Origin: Candidatus Poribacteria bacterium
Lineage (GTDB): Bacteria; Poribacteria; WGA-4E; UBA9662
Reading direction: 5' to 3'
Assembly (NCBI GenBank): GCA_030748495.1
Contig: JASMLX010000002.1
Coordinates: 13,392-77,391 of the forward strand
DNA length: 64,000 bases
Part shown: positions 61,607-64,000 of the stretch, one piece after another
Layout of the letters: every line of letters starts with the position of its first letter
Position numbering within the stretch: position 1 is the stretch's first letter
The notes under the pieces: model-generated
What the model was told of the DNA's origin: nothing
Databases searched by the model: none
Seen by the model: only the letters and a program-made list of their open reading frames with translations
Translations under genes and position numbers: made by a program

Positions 61607-63001
61607 ATGCAAAGTATTCCGGAAAACCTTGCCCGATTCAAATCCGAAGGTGATATTAACATCTCGTCCCGCCGGGCTGAATGGCAGACCGCGGCCCTCG
61701 ATACTGAGACTCGTGACCTGCTTGAAGAAGACGCCCGCTACTTTCTGCATCAGTCACTCTCTACCCCATGCATGAACGCACTACGCGCCTGCGAAGGCAT
61801 CTACATTGAAGATTTGCAGGGGCGGCGTTACATGGATTTTCACGGTAATAACGTTCATCAAGTCGGTTTTGGCAACCCGGATGTGATCGCAGCCATCAAG
61901 GCACAACTTGATGAACTCCCCTTTTGCACCCGGCGCTATACTAACCGCCCGGCCGTGGACCTAGCCAAAAAACTGGCCGAAATCGCCCCTGGCAACCTGA
62001 GTAAAGTACTGTTCTGCCCCGGTGGATCGAGTGCAATCGGCATTGCGCTCAATCTAGCTCGGGTTGCCACCGGTCGCCACAAGACGATCTCGATGTGGGA
62101 TTCGTTCCACGGTGCCTCACTTGATGCTATCTCGGTTGGAGGCGAGGCTATCTTCCGCCACGGAATAGGTCCACTGCTACCCGGTACAGAGCATGTGCCA
62201 CCGCCAGACGAATACCGTTGTTTATGGGGATGCAGCAATGAGATCGATACGCGAACTGCTCAACCCAGGCACTGCGATTTAAAGTGCGCCAACTACATCG
62301 AGTATATTCTGGAGAAGGAGGGTGATGTGGCAGCAGTGATCGCCGAGCCAGTACGGAGCACACCCTACATCCCCCGCCCCGAATACTGGCAGGTTGTGCG
62401 ACAAGCCTGCGATCGACACGGGGTGCTGCTCATCTTTGATGAAATCCCCCACGCCCTCGGACGCACCGGAGAGATGTTCACCTGCCAGAACTTTGGTGTA
62501 ACGCCAGACATACTGGTACTGGGTAAAGGTTTGGGTGGAGGTGTCTTACCGCTGGCCGCTTTGATCGCAAGTGAGGATCTAAACGTGGCCGCCGACCGCG
62601 CTCTGGGCCACTACACGCACGAGAAAAACCCAGTACTGTGTGCGGCGGCCTTAGCGGCGATTGAACATATTGAGGCTCACAATCTAGTGGAGCACGTCCG
62701 CAAGTTGGGACGCTACACTCTGACACGTATGATAGAAATGATGGAACGCCATTTACTCATCGGCGATGTACGTGGACTGGGTCTGCTATTGGGAATAGAG
62801 TTAGTCAAAGATCGGACCACAAAGGAGCGGGCGACCGATGAAGCCGAGGCCGTTATGTACCGTGCCCTCAGCAAAGGGCTAAGCTTCAAGTTAACAATGG
62901 GAAATATCCTCACCCTTACACCTCCGTTGATAATTACTCAGAAGGAGATGGACCAGGCACTGATGATTATTGAAGAATGCCTGGATAGTATAGGGGAATG
63001 A
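61607..63001 (+). CDS. Class III PLP aminotransferase
   Basis: 464 residues from ATG 61607. The frame is open upstream to 61487, but the extra 40 residues lack homology-like features. The PLP-binding Lys is in VLGKGLGGGVLPLAALIASE. The phosphate-binding loop is CPGGSSAIGIALNLARVATG. LIFDEIPHALGRTGEMFTCQ supplies the Asp contacting the pyridine N. The family includes 4-aminobutyrate, ornithine and 2,2-dialkylglycine transaminases, and substrate remains open. An added Cys-rich loop (LWGCSNEIDTRTAQPRHCDL) may bind metal. Codon use resembles neighbouring glycan genes. It ends 126 bases before the convergent isomerase gene. Confidence 0.9.
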   Translation: MQSIPENLARFKSEGDINISSRRAEWQTAALDTETRDLLEEDARYFLHQSLSTPCMNALRACEGIYIEDLQGRRYMDFHGNNVHQVGFGNPDVIAAIKAQLDELPFCTRRYTNRPAVDLAKKLAEIAPGNLSKVLFCPGGSSAIGIALNLARVATGRHKTISMWDSFHGASLDAISVGGEAIFRHGIGPLLPGTEHVPPPDEYRCLWGCSNEIDTRTAQPRHCDLKCANYIEYILEKEGDVAAVIAEPVRSTPYIPRPEYWQVVRQACDRHGVLLIFDEIPHALGRTGEMFTCQNFGVTPDILVLGKGLGGGVLPLAALIASEDLNVAADRALGHYTHEKNPVLCAAALAAIEHIEAHNLVEHVRKLGRYTLTRMIEMMERHLLIGDVRGLGLLLGIELVKDRTTKERATDEAEAVMYRALSKGLSFKLTMGNILTLTPPLIITQKEMDQALMIIEECLDSIGE

Positions 63002-63127
63002 TCTGTGTCTACCCGGTTGGCGACCCACGTTATAGACTTTGATGGTGGCTTTAGCCTGTTAGTCCAAAAAAGACGGCGATACTAGTACTGGGCTTTGTAT
63101 AGCCTCAAGTTTGAAGCCGATCGGTAG

Positions 63128-63895
63128 TTAGTTGATGGTCATCGCTTTCAAATTTTCAAGACTAATTTCCAGACTCCCGAACGGGTTTCGCTGACAAGTA
63201 TCCTGTTCGACAATGTACCACTCCGTACCTGCATCGACACAGGCCTCGATAATCGCAGACCAATTGAGGTTGCCTTCCCCCACCTCAGCCATTACTGGTT
63301 TGCCGTCCACCACTGCCATATCTTTAAAATGAACCAGGTGTGCACGACCTTTGAGCCGGTGAATCCAGTCGGCGGAGTCACCACCACCGTGTTGAATCCA
63401 GTAGGTATCGATTTCGCTATTGAACAGTTTGGGATCGCTCTCATCGTACAAAATTTGCAAAGCTGTTCGCCCACTAAACCGCTCTAGCTCAAAACTGTGG
63501 TTGTGGTAAGAAAACACCAGACCACCTTCAGCTAACTGTTTCGCCACTTGGGAAGCCTCTTGGGCAAAACGGATATAGGCAGATTCTCCGGTACGATACT
63601 CTCCCGGCAGACCGCCAATAGCCGCATGTTTGCATCCCCAAAGGTTGTGATCGTCAATCACCAATTGCGGATTGTCCCGCATGGTTTCATAACTGGTATG
63701 GGTAGCACAAATGGTCAACCCTTCCCCGTCAACGATCTTTTTTAGCTCTGTGGCCTCGATTGGTCCCAAAGCCGAACACTGTACAGCGTCGTAGCCAATT
63801 TGCTTGACCTTTTTCATGGTGGTCGCAATGTCGGCGGGCGTTTTGGTAAAATCGCGCAAAGTGTAGAGTTGGGCCGCAATTTGGGATTGTTTCAT
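63128..63895 (-). CDS. Sugar phosphate isomerase/epimerase (xylose isomerase-like TIM barrel)
   Basis: 255 residues. The order of segments is that of the AP-endonuclease/xylose-isomerase superfamily: AAQLYTLRDFTKTPADIATT, IGYDAVQCSALG, ICATHTSYETMRDN, VFSYHNHSFELERF, NSEIDTYWIQHGGG (metal Glu and Asp), RAHLVHFKDM and GEGNLNWSAIIEA. Metal-binding Glu/Asp/His positions are present. Such enzymes isomerise or epimerise sugars and inositols. The start ATG 63895 follows AAAGGAATTCCG. It is the last complete gene. Positions 63896-64000 contain only its upstream region. Confidence 0.9.
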   Translation of the reverse strand: MKQSQIAAQLYTLRDFTKTPADIATTMKKVKQIGYDAVQCSALGPIEATELKKIVDGEGLTICATHTSYETMRDNPQLVIDDHNLWGCKHAAIGGLPGEYRTGESAYIRFAQEASQVAKQLAEGGLVFSYHNHSFELERFSGRTALQILYDESDPKLFNSEIDTYWIQHGGGDSADWIHRLKGRAHLVHFKDMAVVDGKPVMAEVGEGNLNWSAIIEACVDAGTEWYIVEQDTCQRNPFGSLEISLENLKAMTIN

Positions 63896-64000
63896 CGGAA
63901 TTCCTTTCTAGTTGAAATTGTTAATATTCGATTCGATTGGTCGTTTGGCTAGAGTTAGACCGACTAAAGACACAGTTTTTGACCCGCTTCGACGATGCTA

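Noticed and set aside
1-64000. Complete type IX secretion locus.
   Set aside because: Only PorV-like barrels and possible cargo are present. No SprA, PorK-N or PorU homologue was recognised.
1-64000. tRNA, rRNA, CRISPR arrays and a replication origin.
   Set aside because: No cloverleaf, rRNA segment, regular spaced repeat, or DnaA-box cluster was noticed on reading both strands.

Overview
The window looks like a chromosomal segment of an uncultured, sponge-associated bacterium of the Candidatus Poribacteria type. This is inferred from its gene families, not from a marker gene. The families are LamG (concanavalin-like) secreted proteins, paired phytanoyl-CoA dioxygenases, sulfatase, sialidase-like BNR proteins, a fucosidase, a heparinase II/III-like protein, a CotH-kinase-like protein, TPR and FG-GAP/UnbV proteins, and a mandelate racemase/enolase-superfamily protein. 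No rRNA, tRNA, CRISPR array, plasmid or phage module was seen.

Layout. Positions 1-6693 carry the end of a PorV-like barrel, a fibronectin/FlgD-tail secreted protein, a HAD hydrolase, a TPR-glycosyltransferase with one in-frame amber codon, mraY, a class IV aminotransferase and a DNA glycosylase. Positions 6694-14728 are a graveyard with one intact sialidase-like gene: a truncated membrane protein, an IS3 remnant, a hybrid histidine kinase disrupted by a 120-bp MITE-like element, a frameshifted small gene, a LamG pseudogene and a sorting-tail remnant. Positions 14729-28603 are mostly intact: tmk-holB-uvrC, a dehydrogenase, a subtilase with a C-terminal sorting-like domain, an esterase-like hydrolase, a pectate-lyase-like protein, a BNR protein, a TonB protein and a PorV-like barrel. 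Positions 28604-31300 are a second graveyard (hairpin-rich spacer, CotH pseudogene, helix-hairpin-helix fragment, transposase remnant). Positions 31488-34041 hold three consecutive LamG genes. Positions 34238-48070 carry a PEP-synthase-like enzyme, a cohesin-like secreted protein, a 1056-residue TPR/FG-GAP/UnbV protein, two dioxygenases, a small secreted protein, an M16 lipoprotein peptidase and a short flavoprotein. Positions 48160-64000 are a glycan-oriented region (fucosidase pseudogene, sulfatase, fourth LamG gene, DapA/NanA-type aldolase, heparinase-like protein, enolase-superfamily enzyme, class III aminotransferase, sugar isomerase/epimerase) interspersed with transposase, FGE-type and WD40 remnants.

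How the genes fit together. The intact genes suggest a Gram-negative cell that exports many adhesion and glycan-active proteins. Two kinds of C-terminal tail recur. One is a FlgD-like/type IX-like tail on the fibronectin protein and the subtilase, in a region that also has PorV-like barrels. The other is a short Lys-x2-Thr-x-Trp-x2-(hydrophobic)-Lys tail at the extreme C-terminus of four LamG proteins, the cohesin-like protein and a LamG pseudogene. The second tail is the best candidate here for an undescribed sorting or anchoring system. Many accessory genes are broken, often by only one to a few lesions, which suggests ongoing turnover of host-interaction and glycan-degradation genes.
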